Assembly (NCBI GenBank): GCA_030052745.1
Contig: JANBVO010000075.1
Coordinates: 22,704-86,703, forward strand
Reading direction: 5' to 3'
Source: Pleurostoma richardsiae
Lineage: Eukaryota > Ascomycota > Sordariomycetes > Calosphaeriales > Pleurostomataceae
DNA: 64,000 nt
Within the stretch, counting starts at the first letter, position 1. Every line of letters begins with the position of its first letter. The notes below the pieces were generated by a model, which saw only the letters and a list, made by a program, of their open reading frames with translations, ran no database searches and was not told the DNA's origin. The position numbers were made by a program, and so were the translations under genes. This document shows, in pieces, positions 1-12,523 of the stretch.

Positions 1-1031
1 GATGAGTTAGTCAACGAAGCAGCTAAGCACCAACACTTCGGAGCTGGATGGGTGGGAACGAGGAAATGAGCTCACCTCAAATTATATTTTATTCCATTAC
101 TGGAGTGGACAACAATCTAATCGACATGGACTGAGTAAACATCAAATTGATTTGCTAGAGCCTCCGACACCAACTCTCTCTTGTGATTTTAAGGGAGCGC
201 TATACTACGTAGTGAAATGTGTGGATTGAGAAACCTACCTGCCAAACGAAGCAGAATTGTTCAACTATGAACCTATTACTTCATGATACATAGAATAGTC
301 TTGCGCTACTTGCGCGGATCAGTGTCTTTCGCTAGAAGGCTATAAACAATAACCAGGCGTATTGTATAGCCTAATTAACCCCAAAAACGAGAGAATGAGA
401 TAAAGACGTAGCCGCGAAACATATAGAAGCGTAATTTACATCGCGTCTTGTATTCATTCGTCCTGTCTTCTCGCTTAGGGTCGGTGTACAATGTTAACCT
501 AGATAGGGCACGCTATCGCTATCGCAGGACGAAGACTGCACCTACAGACAGAAATGACCGATACTTAACCTCGCAGGCTCCCTCCCCCAAGCCCAACAAA
601 ATGAAGCACCAGGAAGAATGAAACGTAACATTTATATTCACGGTCCCAGGGTATTGTCAATAGGTTCTAGTAAATTGACGAGAGGTATGTGTCTCTTTAA
701 GTTCAAAATGGACATTTCAGGCATCCATAAGCCATGTGTCATGCATTTGAGAAAGACATCATCAGCGCTCTTAAGCACGTCAGTATACAACGAACTATCG
801 GAGCCAATAACGTTAGACGAAGATGCTGCTGCTGTTATGGTGCGACAATTAATGTGACCCCGCACCGCTTCCTTACGGAGTTGTTGGTAGGAAATGCGAC
901 ATTGCGCTTTATCATCACATCGTGCTCCCAAAAGTTGCTTTGCCACTTACGGCCCTGTCGCCATTGCAAAACCTCTAAGGTGAAGATTCAATACTCAGAA
1001 GCAATTCTTGATCGCTGAGGATTCGACTACG
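1..1031. other. intergenic, no gene seen
   Basis: No convincing coding sequence is visible on either strand. The open frames between about 618 and 1018 overlap in three frames and show no family signature. The last part is presumably the promoter and 5' UTR of the dioxygenase gene that starts at 1032. Confidence 0.5.
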
Positions 1032-2516
1032 ATGGCAACAGCTACTGTACAATTACCTATTAGAGCTGGTCCGGCCGGGCAGCCAGATATCGAGTACACG
1101 CCGGATCATGACAAGTATCTTGAGCGGGCTAGAAGAAGGAGGGAGACAGAGCCGCTCAGCAAGCAATTACCTGAAGGTTTTCCGCAGCGGCTGCAATCGG
1201 ATTTGGTCTGGGATCAAAATACTCTAGCGGGGTCCTACGACTGGAACTACGTGCTAACCAACGACGACATCATTGAAATCCAAAACGCTCTTCGCCACTT
1301 CAAATGTGAGAATATCTTACTGTTGTTGAGGCAAGGATTCCAACGCTGACGCAAGAATCCCCTGAAAGCTCTAGGCAAGCCCCTAGGGTACATCGACCAG
1401 GACACCTTCCCCTTACCGAAGCTACATAGCATCCTGCGAGATATATCGAAAGAGATCCACTACGGACATGGCTTCAAGGTGATTCGAGGTGTTCCTGTTG
1501 CGGACCATACTCGCGAGGAGAACGTAATCATTTACGTTGGAATCTCTTCTCACATCGCCCCCATCCGTGGGCGACAGGACCATCAATACGACGGCAAGAA
1601 AGCTGACGTCGTTCTCGCACACATCAAGGACCTTACGGCCCAGGTGAATGCTGGTAGCATTGGGGCGCCGGCCTATACCACCGACAAACAAGTTTTCCAT
1701 ACTGACGCTGGCGATGTCATTGCGCTTTTTGCGCTTGGCGAGGCTGCCGAAGGGGGACAGAGCTACCTGTCCAGCAGTTGGAGGGTCTACAATGAGTTGG
1801 CAGCAAGTAGACCGGATCTGATTAGGACATTGGCTGATCCTTGGGCGTTTGATGAGCAAGTTGTCCTAGTACTTTTTTTTGACATTGACATTTATGCACT
1901 GTGCACACATCTTAGAGAGACTGACAATTACCAGGTTCGGCAAGTCCGCTAGGTCGTACAGCCTTCGTCCTTTACTTCACTATCAGCCGGAAACCGCAGA
2001 CGGTGACCCAGAACGTCTCATTATTCAGTACGCGCGCCGCGGCTTTACCGGATACTGGGGGCTCCCACGATCTGCGAATATCCCGGCCATCACCGAGGCC
2101 CAAGCCGAGGCACTGGATGCCCTCCACTTCACTGCTGAACGCTATGCTGTTCATATTGACTTCCATCAAGGCGATATACAGTATGTCAATAATCTGAGCA
2201 TCTTCCACGCAAGAGGCGCGTTCAAGGACTCGTTAGAGAAACAGTGAGTATTCTTGCGCTCTTACGCGAGCTGTTCTTTTCCTCCGTGCGGGCTTTCTAA
2301 GATGTGCTAATATTCTATATAAGACGGCACCTTGTACGACTGTGGCTTCGCGACCCTGAACACGCGTGGAAGACGCCAGATTCCCTAACAGACCGATGGG
2401 ACCGTGTCTACTCGGATGTACAGCCGGAAAGGTCGGTGTTCCCCCTGGAAGCCCAGATTCGGAGTGCAAGCAAGGGCAAAGAAATAGACGAAGACAATGC
2501 GGCTGCGAAGACCTAG
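1032..2516 (+). CDS. TauD/TfdA-family Fe(II)/2-oxoglutarate dioxygenase
   Basis: Spliced gene, exons 1032-1305, 1369-1855, 1935-2243 and 2324-2516, giving 420 residues. The family couples 2-oxoglutarate decarboxylation to oxidation of a small substrate, classically taurine or a chlorophenoxyacetate; the substrate here cannot be told. Seen in the sequence: the FHTDAGD segment carries the HxD iron ligands, and NNLSIFHARGAF carries the distal histidine, followed by RHLVRLWLRDPEHAW with the 2-oxoglutarate-binding arginine. Removing intron 1 (GTGAGA donor) restores the family segment HFKSLGKPLG. Intron 2 (1856-1934) has a GC donor (GCAAGT) and restores WAFDEFGKSARSY. The ATG at 1032 is the first in frame. 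The length fits the fungal subfamily of about 400 residues. The nearest gene is a convergent amino-acid permease. The product is probably cytosolic, as no signal peptide is seen. Confidence 0.88.
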
Positions 2517-3404
2517 TTCTTTAAGAAAGGAGCTGCATTGCGATATAATTGCTAGGGCTAGTTCGTTATCTGAGGGAAATTCATGTTCAAAACACTGAGT
2601 AATACATGGTTGAAGACCCCACCTCATCTCTGGGTCCCCTTTTTCTCACATATATTGCCATTTCCTGCCAGCATTACTCGAGATAGAATCTAAATTACTT
2701 TACACCCTATCGGCTCATATATCATCAGCCATGGTCGGTCCCCCCTGAGCCTTTTTGCTGCCTCTGGATTCCCGCTGATCCCCTTTAAGGTGTAGGTACT
2801 TCTGATCATCCAGCTCGGTCGAAGATTGTTACCGTCCAGATATAAAAGATGTACTCCGAATGTATACCAATCTTTCGAGTAGATCGCAGCGCACGAGTCT
2901 CGACAGCATGGTGTCTCTATCTCAGGATTTAAGTTCATTGACTACGTTGATCCTAGTCATTGACTGTATGCCTTCTCAAGTCTGTCGTCCCCAATTATCG
3001 ACATCACTTCTAGACACTCTGTCCTCGCCTGACTCTATATCGGTGACGTTGGGAGGTATCCAAGAAGTAAACAACATGAAGACATAGAAGACAACAGTGG
3101 AGACAATAAGTTCGTCGTACGCGATACGTTGCGGACTAATCCGACTGCATAGGCCAGAGCCAAGCCAAGAGCCCCCACCCCTCCGGTGAACGCATATCGA
3201 TGGGTTTACCTGTCGAGTTCATATATCCACAACATACATGAGGCGTTATGTAAGAGGAAGGAAGTGCTGCCGACTTCGAGACTTAGTACGCACATGAATG
3301 TAACCAACACTATCTGAAGATATAAGTTCCACATATGCTAAATTCTACACGGCAATATTTCGTGTGAGGTGGAGGTGGATATAGCGTAGATAAGAGACAT
3401 CAAG
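2517..3404. other. intergenic between convergent genes
   Basis: Holds the 3' ends of the dioxygenase (plus strand) and the permease (minus strand). No reading frame here resembles a known family, and no RNA gene was recognised. Confidence 0.5.
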
Positions 3405-5759
3405 CTAGACGCCTCTCTCTGTGATCTCGGGACCTATCCGCCCTACCTTTTCCTCCGGCTCGTAAGATTCAGGCACCCCCTTTTCGTGGCCATGGTATCC
3501 GCACACAACGGTCTGTCTTAAACGACCAATTGGGTCGTGCGTGGCATCCCATTCCGCAACCTCGTTTTTAGGGACCTTTTCGATCTTGTGTGTCTGCGCA
3601 CCGTTTTCGAGATACACGACCTCTTGTCGCAACTCATAACCCTTGCATTTTGGCAGTAGCTTGGCCCAGAGCCAGTAGTACATACCACAGAGCGCCAATC
3701 TAATTCCAGGGCATTAGAGATGCGCTGTAACCCATCACAAAACTTGTAGAAGACAAAAACCTACATTCCGATGCCGGTCACGATGTACGTGCCATACCAG
3801 AAGCTGACATCACCGGCATACTGACCCCCGGCGGGAGGATACCAAGGCATGACGAGAAGATAGAGCTGCACGAGGATGTTGAAGATGACGACCGGATCCC
3901 AGGCGCGGAATTGTGGGCGTGGGAGCTTCGCCCTCTTGCGACGCCAACGCACAATGTAGAGCCCAATAGCCATAGCTAGATTGAAAGCAGCGGTAGGATA
4001 AACACTGAGATCAGATACTGTAGGGAGTCAGGAATCTACAGAAGGGACAATGACCTTGCAGGCAAGCGGAGACGTACCAAAGTTGAACGCGTCACCCGTA
4101 GGGATCGCCAGTATCATTAAGATAGTTAGGAACCATTTAACAAGGTAAGGGCCAAAGGGAGTCCCGAACGGCTTTGTTGAAGACCAGAAATTTGGGTATG
4201 GAAGAACACCTTGTCTACAAATAAATATTAGCTTGTTTGTATGCTCGATAGATCAAATGAAGAGTAGCCTTGCCTTCCACACTCGCGTATCATGCGGGAC
4301 GCGCCCAATGCGGAGGCAAGCAAGTTGCCGAACGCGCTTAGTGCAATGAGAAAATTGAGTCCCCGGATATGACTGCTATTGCCAAAGACAGCAGTAAAGA
4401 ACAAGCTGGCCGCCGTAGTTCCCGAGTTCTCGATATCATATTTTGATACTGAGACAAGAAACAGTCGTTAATTCGGTTCTAGCGGTTAAAGGTGACGTGA
4501 GCACCTACCGGCAGAAAGCCAAGCCACATTAGCGAACATATAGAGAACATATACGGCAAACAGTGCAACGAAGGCGTATCTTCGCAGCTGTTGGACGGGA
4601 TTCTGCAGGTAGCACAAGTGTTACTGACGGCTCGTTGCTTTCGAATATGGTCGTTTAATCCCTCATAATAACGCGACATGATATCTTACTTTGACTTCAT
4701 TGACCACATTAAACGCATTGTTATATCCGCCATACGAGAACGTGATCCTATAAAGCGCATTGGTCAGACCGTACGCTCCGGCAGCTCCCGTGCCCGCGAA
4801 CGAGTTTCGAAAGTTAGCTTTGGGATCCGCGACACTGGTATGGCCGCCCAAGACCACAAATCCTGTTGTGACGATGAATATGAGCGTCAAGATTTTGACG
4901 ACCCCTATGGCATTGGAAAGATAGTATGAGAATCTCGTGTGAATGATCAGAACTTGCTCATGTTAGCTTAGATTCAGCCAGCGTAGTTAGTGGAGGTGCT
5001 CATGTTTACGTATGGTCACGACTGTGTAGCCAGCAACAGCAACGCCTTTTATCTCCCAGTCTGTGCCAGCATGCCCGGAAATGGAGAACAGATAATCTGC
5101 GAGAACTGCCGGCCGAAGCTGTCAGCAGCACTCCAATCTCTACTGCCCATTATCAGTACTTGCCGATGGCGTTGCTACTCGCAAATGAGAGAGCTACACT
5201 CTGGAAAGCGAAAGTGGTCGGAAAGAACCAGGTAGGTCGAGGATACGCTTGCTCGAGATAAGCTACTTCAGATCCAGATCGACTAGGAAAATATGCGGTA
5301 TATTCGAGATACACGCATCCAGATGCGAGGGATACCTGGACAAAGGTTAACATAGTGCTGTGATGCCTAACATTTACGTTCATTACAACATACCAAGAAG
5401 CCAATGGTCCAATAGATGAACGATAATCCGACAGAACCGGTCCCAGACAGGATAGATGAAGCTGCGCTTTGTCTTAGTGATGGTAGATAATGCGGAATCG
5501 GCCTCGTCGACACACGTGTAGAATAAATGCCAGTGCCTATCATCATGCTTATGTTCATGAAAGTAATGGTGATGGGCCCAACTGCGTAACCTAGAGGCGA
5601 GTCTGCTTCAACTGGTGCACCGCTTGCTTCCTGGTATGTTGGCGGGGCATTGTTGCCCCCTTTTTCCTTGACATATTTTATGCTGCCGTCGGAGATCTCC
5701 CCTCGGTCGCCGCTTTCTGCAGCCGTGCGGCTACTGAATGGCCTCCTCCAGTAGGACAT
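3405..5759 (-). CDS. MUP1-type (LAT family) amino-acid permease, copy A
   Basis: Ten exons on the minus strand: 5759-5516, 5461-5394, 5335-5164, 5105-5010, 4952-4690, 4602-4509, 4448-4274, 4214-4078, 4017-3765 and 3699-3405, giving 598 residues. The family imports amino acids through the plasma membrane with about 12 helices; yeast MUP1 takes methionine. Seen: a hydrophilic N-terminus of about 65 residues, the first-helix motif GPITITFMNISMMIGTGIYSTP, the loop YFPSRSGSEVAYLEQAYPRP, NAFNVVNEVK, and the C-terminal MPWYPPAGGQYAGDVSFWYG block. The gene looks broken in raw frames but every exon joins in phase. Introns 5106-5163 and 4215-4273 use GC donors. A paralogue with nearly the same exon layout lies at 46422-48696, which lacks the 5336-5393 intron. 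The transported substrate is uncertain. Confidence 0.9.
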
Positions 5760-8700
5760 TACAGTGAAGGCGGTGGTATTTTGGTATAGTGGAAGGCTTC
5801 GAAGGTACTCACTTTAGATACGGTCCTCTCTTTGTCTTTCTAACTGAGATAGCTTGTCATTTAAAAAATTAGAAACGAGATATTTAGGGTACAAACTCCA
5901 CGGACTTGAACAATGTCTTATTGAAAGTCGAGCAAGGGGAGGGTGTCGTGCGAGCCCCATATTGCCTGTCGCCACGATATGATGCCATTGCACGCTTATG
6001 GGTCAATAATTGAGACATATACAACCTGGGTCGATGTCGGCATACAAACCTAGAATGACACAAGCAGACGGCAGCATCGGCCTAGGTTGCTAGGCTGCTA
6101 GGATATTGTGGCTACCCACGATCACGGCCAATATCCTTGAGATGGTGAAATCGTCCTTGACCAAGAGAGGCAGTCCCGTTTCACGTGCCATCAACATGTA
6201 CCAATTTATGCAGGGATGTTTACCACAGAATCATTGTCATATACCTACAGACGCAAAGGTTTAAACATAGTGATTATACAAGATTATGGAAACTAGAACC
6301 TGCGAAGAATGCCCCAATCCATCTCGACTCTGAAGACGACTATGTAATGTTTGGCAGTCGTACAGCCTTTAGCAACTACATTGAACTTTCTGCACAAGAA
6401 ACCGTAAGATACCAGTGCCGGTCCCAATTACGTACCAATTGCGGCAATGAGCAAGGAGAATTTATCAGTACATCGGATCGTCCCGCATGGGACCAGTCGG
6501 ACTCGTCCCGCCCAGTGCTTAGGCCGAACTTCGACCTGCCTATTTGGGCCTTACAGCCACGTAAGACGATTTCCACGGCGGAAGCTCAGACTCTTGGAGC
6601 TAAGATAACGATTATCGTCGGAGCTACTTCAAGCTGATATTTGTAGTCCCGCTTCGGACGTGGTGAAGAAAGCTTGAGTCCGCGTGTCTAGAACATAGCT
6701 TGACGATCAATAGAATTGACCTTACCATGTATCGAAGTGCATCTGGCCGTGAGTGGCCTGCACATCATGGCGGCAAACGGCGTGGTGCGCCGGGCTCCCT
6801 AATAGTAGAAATCCACCATTTCATACTTCGCGGGCTAAATTATGCCCTGTGTCTTTTGCTGTGACGGTCTTTTGAGATCTTACCTATTGCTGTAGCCCGA
6901 CGGACATGGTAATCTGACGCAATAATCCCGTGCTCTCTACTCGTTCCAGGCGTACAAGAGAGGTCCTTCAGGGAGCCCGGGGATCACATAGTCATATGCC
7001 TAAATATTTCCAATATATCGTACGACTTGTGCATAGCATGGCGTCAAGCAGCAAGAGACACCGAGTAGGAATGCGGGCGGCACACACCTGTCTCTTCCCA
7101 TCTTCTCAGTTCTCAAGTGAATGCTGGGTTGCCGATCTGTCGTGAGTGTTTCCCTCTTTGGATAGTGCCCGTCTCATCGGAAAACCTTGCGCCGCTATCC
7201 TTTTTGACCTTCTCGTGTAGTCAACTGTCGTCGGCTCGCGAGCATCAGAGCATGTCCTTTTGGTTAATGCTCGCACTCAACCCTGCGGAGCGTACGTCGC
7301 TGGGGTCGAGTCACATTTCAGTGGTCTGTCACTTGTCGCTTGCCGCCGCTTGACTCGTGACCTCACTCGGCAATTTCCTTTCCACCTTGGTGCCAAGGCA
7401 CCTCGTCCGTCTCTCCACCACCAACCTAGCAGCACAAGTCTTAATAGTCTTTGACTTTTAATTAGCAGTCAGGCTCGTGAAGAGGATCTTAGCTCACAGA
7501 AGTGAACATAACTATGTATCTCATGCCTTTCCATGTGTTCTCTGACTTCTTGAAACCGATCACGCCGGTTGTCCCCGTGCTGATAGAGAACCTTGCCTTA
7601 CCTAGCTATCTACCTAGGTAGGTACTGTACCTAGGTACTTAGACGCCGATGATTGATAAGCGGCCTGAACGCAGCAGCGCTGGCTAGGTGGTGGGCGGAC
7701 GCCTTGCCTGACATCCAAACATGAAGGACGCGTTAATGAACTCTCGATGTTCATTGGAGTTTTAGCCGCAGATGCCTCGAATTTTGATTGGCCTGTTGGA
7801 GTCTAGATTCGCGTTTTAAGTGGCTTCAGGACATGCACGCAAGGTGCACCGAAGCTGATATCGAACTACAGCGACATCCATCGCCGGTAAGCTTGTCCAT
7901 ACCATTGTGGCAGGTACTAACTGACCTTATCCTATGTACAGGACTTAGCTTACTGTGCTTGGGGTCACCCTGGCCCAGCATGCGCTGCTCCAGTAGGCTG
8001 ATTCCAGGAGAATCGGTATCATAGTGACGAATACTTGACTCTTCTCTCATCTGCATGAAATTCAAGATCGGCGGGATGATTCCTATGCCACTTCGAAGTG
8101 TTCGTGTATACAACTAAGAATGATGGCCCACTGCTCTCTTTTGCCTCCTCTACCTGTGTACGTGTCTCCTTTCCGTTCATTCCAAATAGCCTCACGCTGT
8201 CCGCTTCTAATTCAGCGCCAACAACCTTGATACTGTTGAAAAACCAGGCACACAAAGGCTCACCTAGAACCATCTCTTTATCCCTCTGTCTAGCCACTTC
8301 CAACGCTGACTGGAACAGGCCCTGAAGGGGCCTGAATTCAGGCTTCAGGAAGAAGCTGGGGATATAAGTAGGGAGCTGGGATCCTGTAAAACAGCACTAT
8401 CACTTAGTCCTGTAGAGGCAATTCATCGATCCAACAACAGATACGCCTTGACAGTCCGTTACTAGGCACCGTGTCCTCATTCTGTCAATCTCGTAGGCAC
8501 AGAATCCGTTCTCCCTTATCGAAGTTATTTCAAGTAGGATATTTCGTAGTACTCCTTGGACGAGGCGTTTTCTTCCCTGTTTATGTCACGTATGCGTCTT
8601 TTACTTTTCTGGCTCGCTGCAGCACAACATTCTTGTTCTTATTAACTCTGTCAGCACTTCTTCACAGCTATCCAACACACACTCTCTTCCTCGACCCCAG

Positions 8701-9459
8701 TCAAGTCCTTGCGCTTGTTTCTTAATCTATACTATCTCGTAAATCGTCGTCAACGTCGGTTTCTCGAAGATAATCTTCCCCGACCACTTGCACAGTGGCT
8801 TCTATTTGTAATGCCTTGGTCATACCCTTCTCGAACTATAAATTGACGGCGAATTGATATATAAGGTGCTGTTTGACCTCGAGGAATTCATAGTTCCTCA
8901 TATATGCCTCATTCAAAGTGTCCTGTTCATGTACATAGCAGAGAAGATATGTACAGAGTAGTAACTTTCTCCTTGGTCTCGTTCGCCCGATCTTCTTATC
9001 CGACCTTCGCCTTACTGTGAATGATATAACCCTAGTCTTCAGGTCGTAGACAGTGATGGTACATCACATTCACTAGAGTGTGCTAAATGGAGAAGGAGTC
9101 ACACGTATCATTGCCACTCGCTCTGGGTCTATTGTATCAACACTTCCTGGTGCGACAAACGGTGTTGAATCAATGCGTCGTTGTTGGTTGTTGTGAATAA
9201 GCGACATGATTATTCCATCTTTATACCTTCATTTACTTGAGCTGCATAACGCTCTTCAGGGCAGTAAGGAGATTGGTGAAGTGCAGCCCAGGATCTCCAT
9301 ATAGCGCCATTGGTTGGTGCCGTCACCTTATTCGTGACGTAGATCCCGCCTCTCGACTCCCTCTATGCCAGACTTCCAAGTATGATGAAGCGAAACAACC
9401 CGAGGTGTTATCGAAACAGTAGGAATTCTAGTACCCGGACTTTAAACCGTAAAGTGCGA
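5760..9459. other. long intergenic stretch (3.7 kb)
   Basis: No gene can be supported here. The longest open frame, 6185-6637 plus, begins with GTG, has no early ATG and matches nothing recognised. Frames around 7.8-8.7 kb overlap in several phases. A cluster of TACCTAGGTA-like words lies at 7598-7641. Pyrimidine-rich sequence at about 8.6-8.8 kb could be promoter or UTR of an unseen transcript. Confidence 0.45.
7598..7641. repeat. TACCTAGGTA-type palindromic word cluster
   Basis: Two near-perfect TACCTAGGTA palindromes and flanking variants lie side by side. Related clusters occur at 10847-10868, 16507-16532, 16717-16730, 51132-51152 and 51304-51354, all outside genes. Function is unknown; such words may be regulatory sites or remnants of small repeats. 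Confidence 0.5.
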
Positions 9460-10629
9460 TTATTTCTCCTCGTGAGAAGCAGCGACTGTCTCGCCAATGT
9501 CGCACAGGAGGATTTCATCACCCCACTTCAGTCTCCGTTTCTCACAAGCCTGCTTCCACCTCTTGGGCGGCTCCGTCACATCTTCGTACTGGGCACTGAG
9601 GCCTCCTCTTACGGTGCCGTAATGCATACCTAAGCTCCTTCTACTCTGGATATCTACGTGGATCTCGATGGCATCTTCAGGAGAGCAGTGCACCCCAGAC
9701 ATGAAGGTACGCGGAGAATAGCAACCGATTGGGAGGAGGGCTAGGTCGAACGGGCCGTATCTCTGACCTATCTCTGCGAATGCCGGGCATCGTGGAAGTT
9801 GGGTTGGGTCTATGCCGGTAGTGATGTCGTCTTCCGTGACGGAACGGTAGCCTGTATCCCCAGCGAAGTAAAGCTTTTTGTTCGGCGTGGAGCCTAGTTC
9901 TTCAATGACCCACGAGCACCACAGCATGCGACAGTCGTCCAAGGCGCCTCGTCTGCTCGCGTGCTGACTGGGTGTGCATACCAGTCGGAGAGCTCCTACA
10001 CCCTCGACAACCACCTCAGCCTCATCCCACCAGTCCATTTCCGTGACATGCTCGGGCCGGACACCACAGCTGACAAACCAGTTGGTGGAGCCCAACCCAC
10101 AGAAGAAACGCAGAGGATACGCTCGCCGCCCGTCAAAATAAAGCCTCTTAATCGTGTCTGCATCCAGATGATCGTAGTGGTTGTGGCTTATGCAGACGGC
10201 ATCCACTTCAGGGACGTCTTCCAATGGGCATGGCGGCGCGGTGAATCGCTTCGGCCCAATGGACCCTGCCGGCCCCATTCTTTCACAGAAGACGGGATCA
10301 AGGAGGATTCTGACGCCTCGGTCCAGATCCCGTTGGAGCGTGGTCTCGACGAGGAAACTTGAGTGCCCAATCCAGGTGGCTTTGGCGCAATGCTTTCCTA
10401 CCCCCCAATCGGGTGCCTGGATCTTGGGCAGCCCGCTGCGGTCCATCGGTACGGGCACGAAGGTCCTGGCGGGACCGAATCGCACGCGCAGGATGCTTGT
10501 CAGCGTATGTTCCTGGCGAAAGGACGGCCAGGGATTCTTGAAACGAGTTGGGGGATTTCCAATCCAGTGATCTGGTGGGTTTTGAGACGCATCTTTGAGA
10601 TGTGGTATTACTGTGACGCGATTCGACAT
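9460..10629 (-). CDS. NAPE-PLD-like metallo-beta-lactamase-fold hydrolase
   Basis: A single exon of 389 residues starting at ATG 10629. The family hydrolyses N-acyl-phosphatidylethanolamines to N-acylethanolamines and phosphatidic acid using two zinc ions; fungal members are little studied, so the substrate is inferred from family. Seen: ATWIGHSSFLVE near residue 85, the metal-binding signature SHNHYDHLD near residue 150 (HxHxDH), FAGDTGY near residue 258 with a metal-bridging aspartate, and HYGTVRGG near residue 345 with the last histidine. The N-terminal NPPTRFKNPWPSF segment is typical of NAPE-PLD. No signal peptide or membrane helix is visible. It is one of three intronless models in the window. 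The next gene downstream on the plus strand is a P450 about 1.9 kb away, with no clear link. Confidence 0.9.
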   Translation of the reverse strand: MSNRVTVIPHLKDASQNPPDHWIGNPPTRFKNPWPSFRQEHTLTSILRVRFGPARTFVPVPMDRSGLPKIQAPDWGVGKHCAKATWIGHSSFLVETTLQRDLDRGVRILLDPVFCERMGPAGSIGPKRFTAPPCPLEDVPEVDAVCISHNHYDHLDADTIKRLYFDGRRAYPLRFFCGLGSTNWFVSCGVRPEHVTEMDWWDEAEVVVEGVGALRLVCTPSQHASRRGALDDCRMLWCSWVIEELGSTPNKKLYFAGDTGYRSVTEDDITTGIDPTQLPRCPAFAEIGQRYGPFDLALLPIGCYSPRTFMSGVHCSPEDAIEIHVDIQSRRSLGMHYGTVRGGLSAQYEDVTEPPKRWKQACEKRRLKWGDEILLCDIGETVAASHEEK

Positions 10630-12523
10630 GGCAGGAACGTTACGTTTTGCGGATGGTGAATCAGGTGAGGGGTGAAAATTCCGTCGAACCTGTTTGAAGT
10701 TGTGAGGATCATCGGGAGTAGTAACGGAGTTAACATCTCGAAGCCAACACGTCAGTAATCCTGAATGGCGCCTCAGTCAATTAGCGCGAGGTTCGCACTC
10801 GCCAAACTTCGCATTCGCACGCTAAAATATACGTACTCAAGTAAACTTAGGTAGGTACTCGGTACTTATCTGGAATTTTATAGCCCATGCCACTGGCATG
10901 GGTCCCATCCCGTCTTCTCTTCGGGTTTCTAGTCTCCCCGACCCCGAGCAGCGCACGTCGCGACTAGGTGTACATAGTTAGTAGTACACGTTAACTCACT
11001 ATCTACCAACGCAGTGCATTCAGTCGCATTATTTGCGGTCAGTCTTCAAGAAACCTTTGTCCCTCACTGATGGTCCTCTAGCAAGCACCATGTTGCATGG
11101 TTGTAAAGTGGGCCTGGGAAAGTGCTCCACACTAAGGTTAACTACACCCTGTTAATCCGAAAAAGCAATCGACATCTAGAAGCTATTGTTATTGATATCT
11201 GTCACCCGTATTTCATTCAGCATATCCTATCGCAGCTGATCTCGCGCTAGATTGATATTACCAAGCGCAGTATGCGCTTAAAATGAAGCCGCGAACATTT
11301 CGGGTTTTCGCACAAGCATACCTGGAATTTTCTTCGTCTGTCTCCTCCTGCGCGGCACCAAGTCTACTACGAAGCCGAAGTGATAGTTCCGGGGGGCGCT
11401 GTTCTTCGTCATAGACCAGGCAGGCGATGGAGCTCGGATCGTAATGAGGGGAATAACGCACCAGCTTTTACCCATAACATTCCCCAGACTTGCAGACCCA
11501 TTGACAACGACAGGTCTAGTACATCGCCCGTGGAAGATTGTATCATGGGTTTCACTGGAGGATTGAGTATTGTCTCCACTGTCTAGCCAGATAGTCGCCT
11601 CGGGTATGCTCTATCCTACGTGATTTGTACGCGTTCACTGCCACCTCCAAGCACCTGCGGATCAATGTCCTACTCGGCTCCTGAAAGGCCCATTCTAGGC
11701 TTCCAGGGAGGAAGCTGGAATAAAGGCGCTTACAGGGCCTTCCGGTTAACTCTAGAATTGGCTAGTTAGGGCAGGAACAGGGATCAAAGAGAGGTTTCTG
11801 AGCAAATCGGTTGTAGTGTTTTATTTCTTCGACAAATTGAGACTACACGGTCGAGAAATACTGTGTTGCCGCAGGCATAGGGACTGGTACGTTAAGGCAA
11901 TCAGATCCGTTCGCAGCCCCTGTGATACATGATAGCTGTAATATCTAAACTGACTAGGCGACTGTATACGACGCTAAGCTCGGTGCCCTTAGAAATCATA
12001 AAATTACTTTAACAAAGAAGGTCTCAGGCATGTCAAGCGAGTCTGAACTGGAATACACTATTGGTTTCCGCGTCTGGATCAGCGCCTGATGTAGTCACGT
12101 ACATTACTAGACTTTCCCCGCAACTTCAGGTAACGGAGCCGCAACTGCCGAGCCGGTTTGCGGGGTAGCCCGCATGCATATCCCGTACAATGTTGCGAGG
12201 GGTGGAGCACCCGAGTCTGGCTTATGCCGTTTGGCAAGGTAATCCAATGTCCCCTTGACCCATGAAAGACGCCGAAACCCCCCTGATCCGGCAACCAGTG
12301 CTACGAAGAGGGACTGGGCCGTTGAATGACGCTCTCAGCTCGACCCGGTGTTTAGTCGGCCCCTCGTTGCCCCTATTTCTCCGCATCGACGTATAAGAAC
12401 AATTCCAGAGAGCCGCGAACCCCGAATGCTTCCCAGAATTCAAGGTGCCATACAAAATTTCTCTTTTGTTTCACCCGAATTGATGCTCTTTTTCTTTGCT
12501 GGGAGTAAACGCGTGACTGAACA
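10630..12523. other. intergenic
   Basis: Promoter side of both the NAPE-PLD-like gene (leftwards) and the P450 gene (rightwards), which are divergent. A run of TAGGTAGGTACT-type words lies at 10847-10868. The small frames here have no recognisable family content. Confidence 0.45.

Noticed and set aside
3405-5759. Permease copy A as a decayed pseudogene of copy B
   Set aside because: Raw frames look fragmented, but ten exons join in phase with all conserved blocks once two GC donors are allowed, so it is called intact.
6185-6637. 150-residue open frame on the plus strand
   Set aside because: Begins with GTG, has no early ATG, no recognised motif and no neighbouring exon; likely chance.
8471-8725. 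Hydrophobic 84-residue frame
   Set aside because: Pyrimidine-rich DNA gives Phe/Leu/Ser-rich translation in any frame; no start context or family signal.
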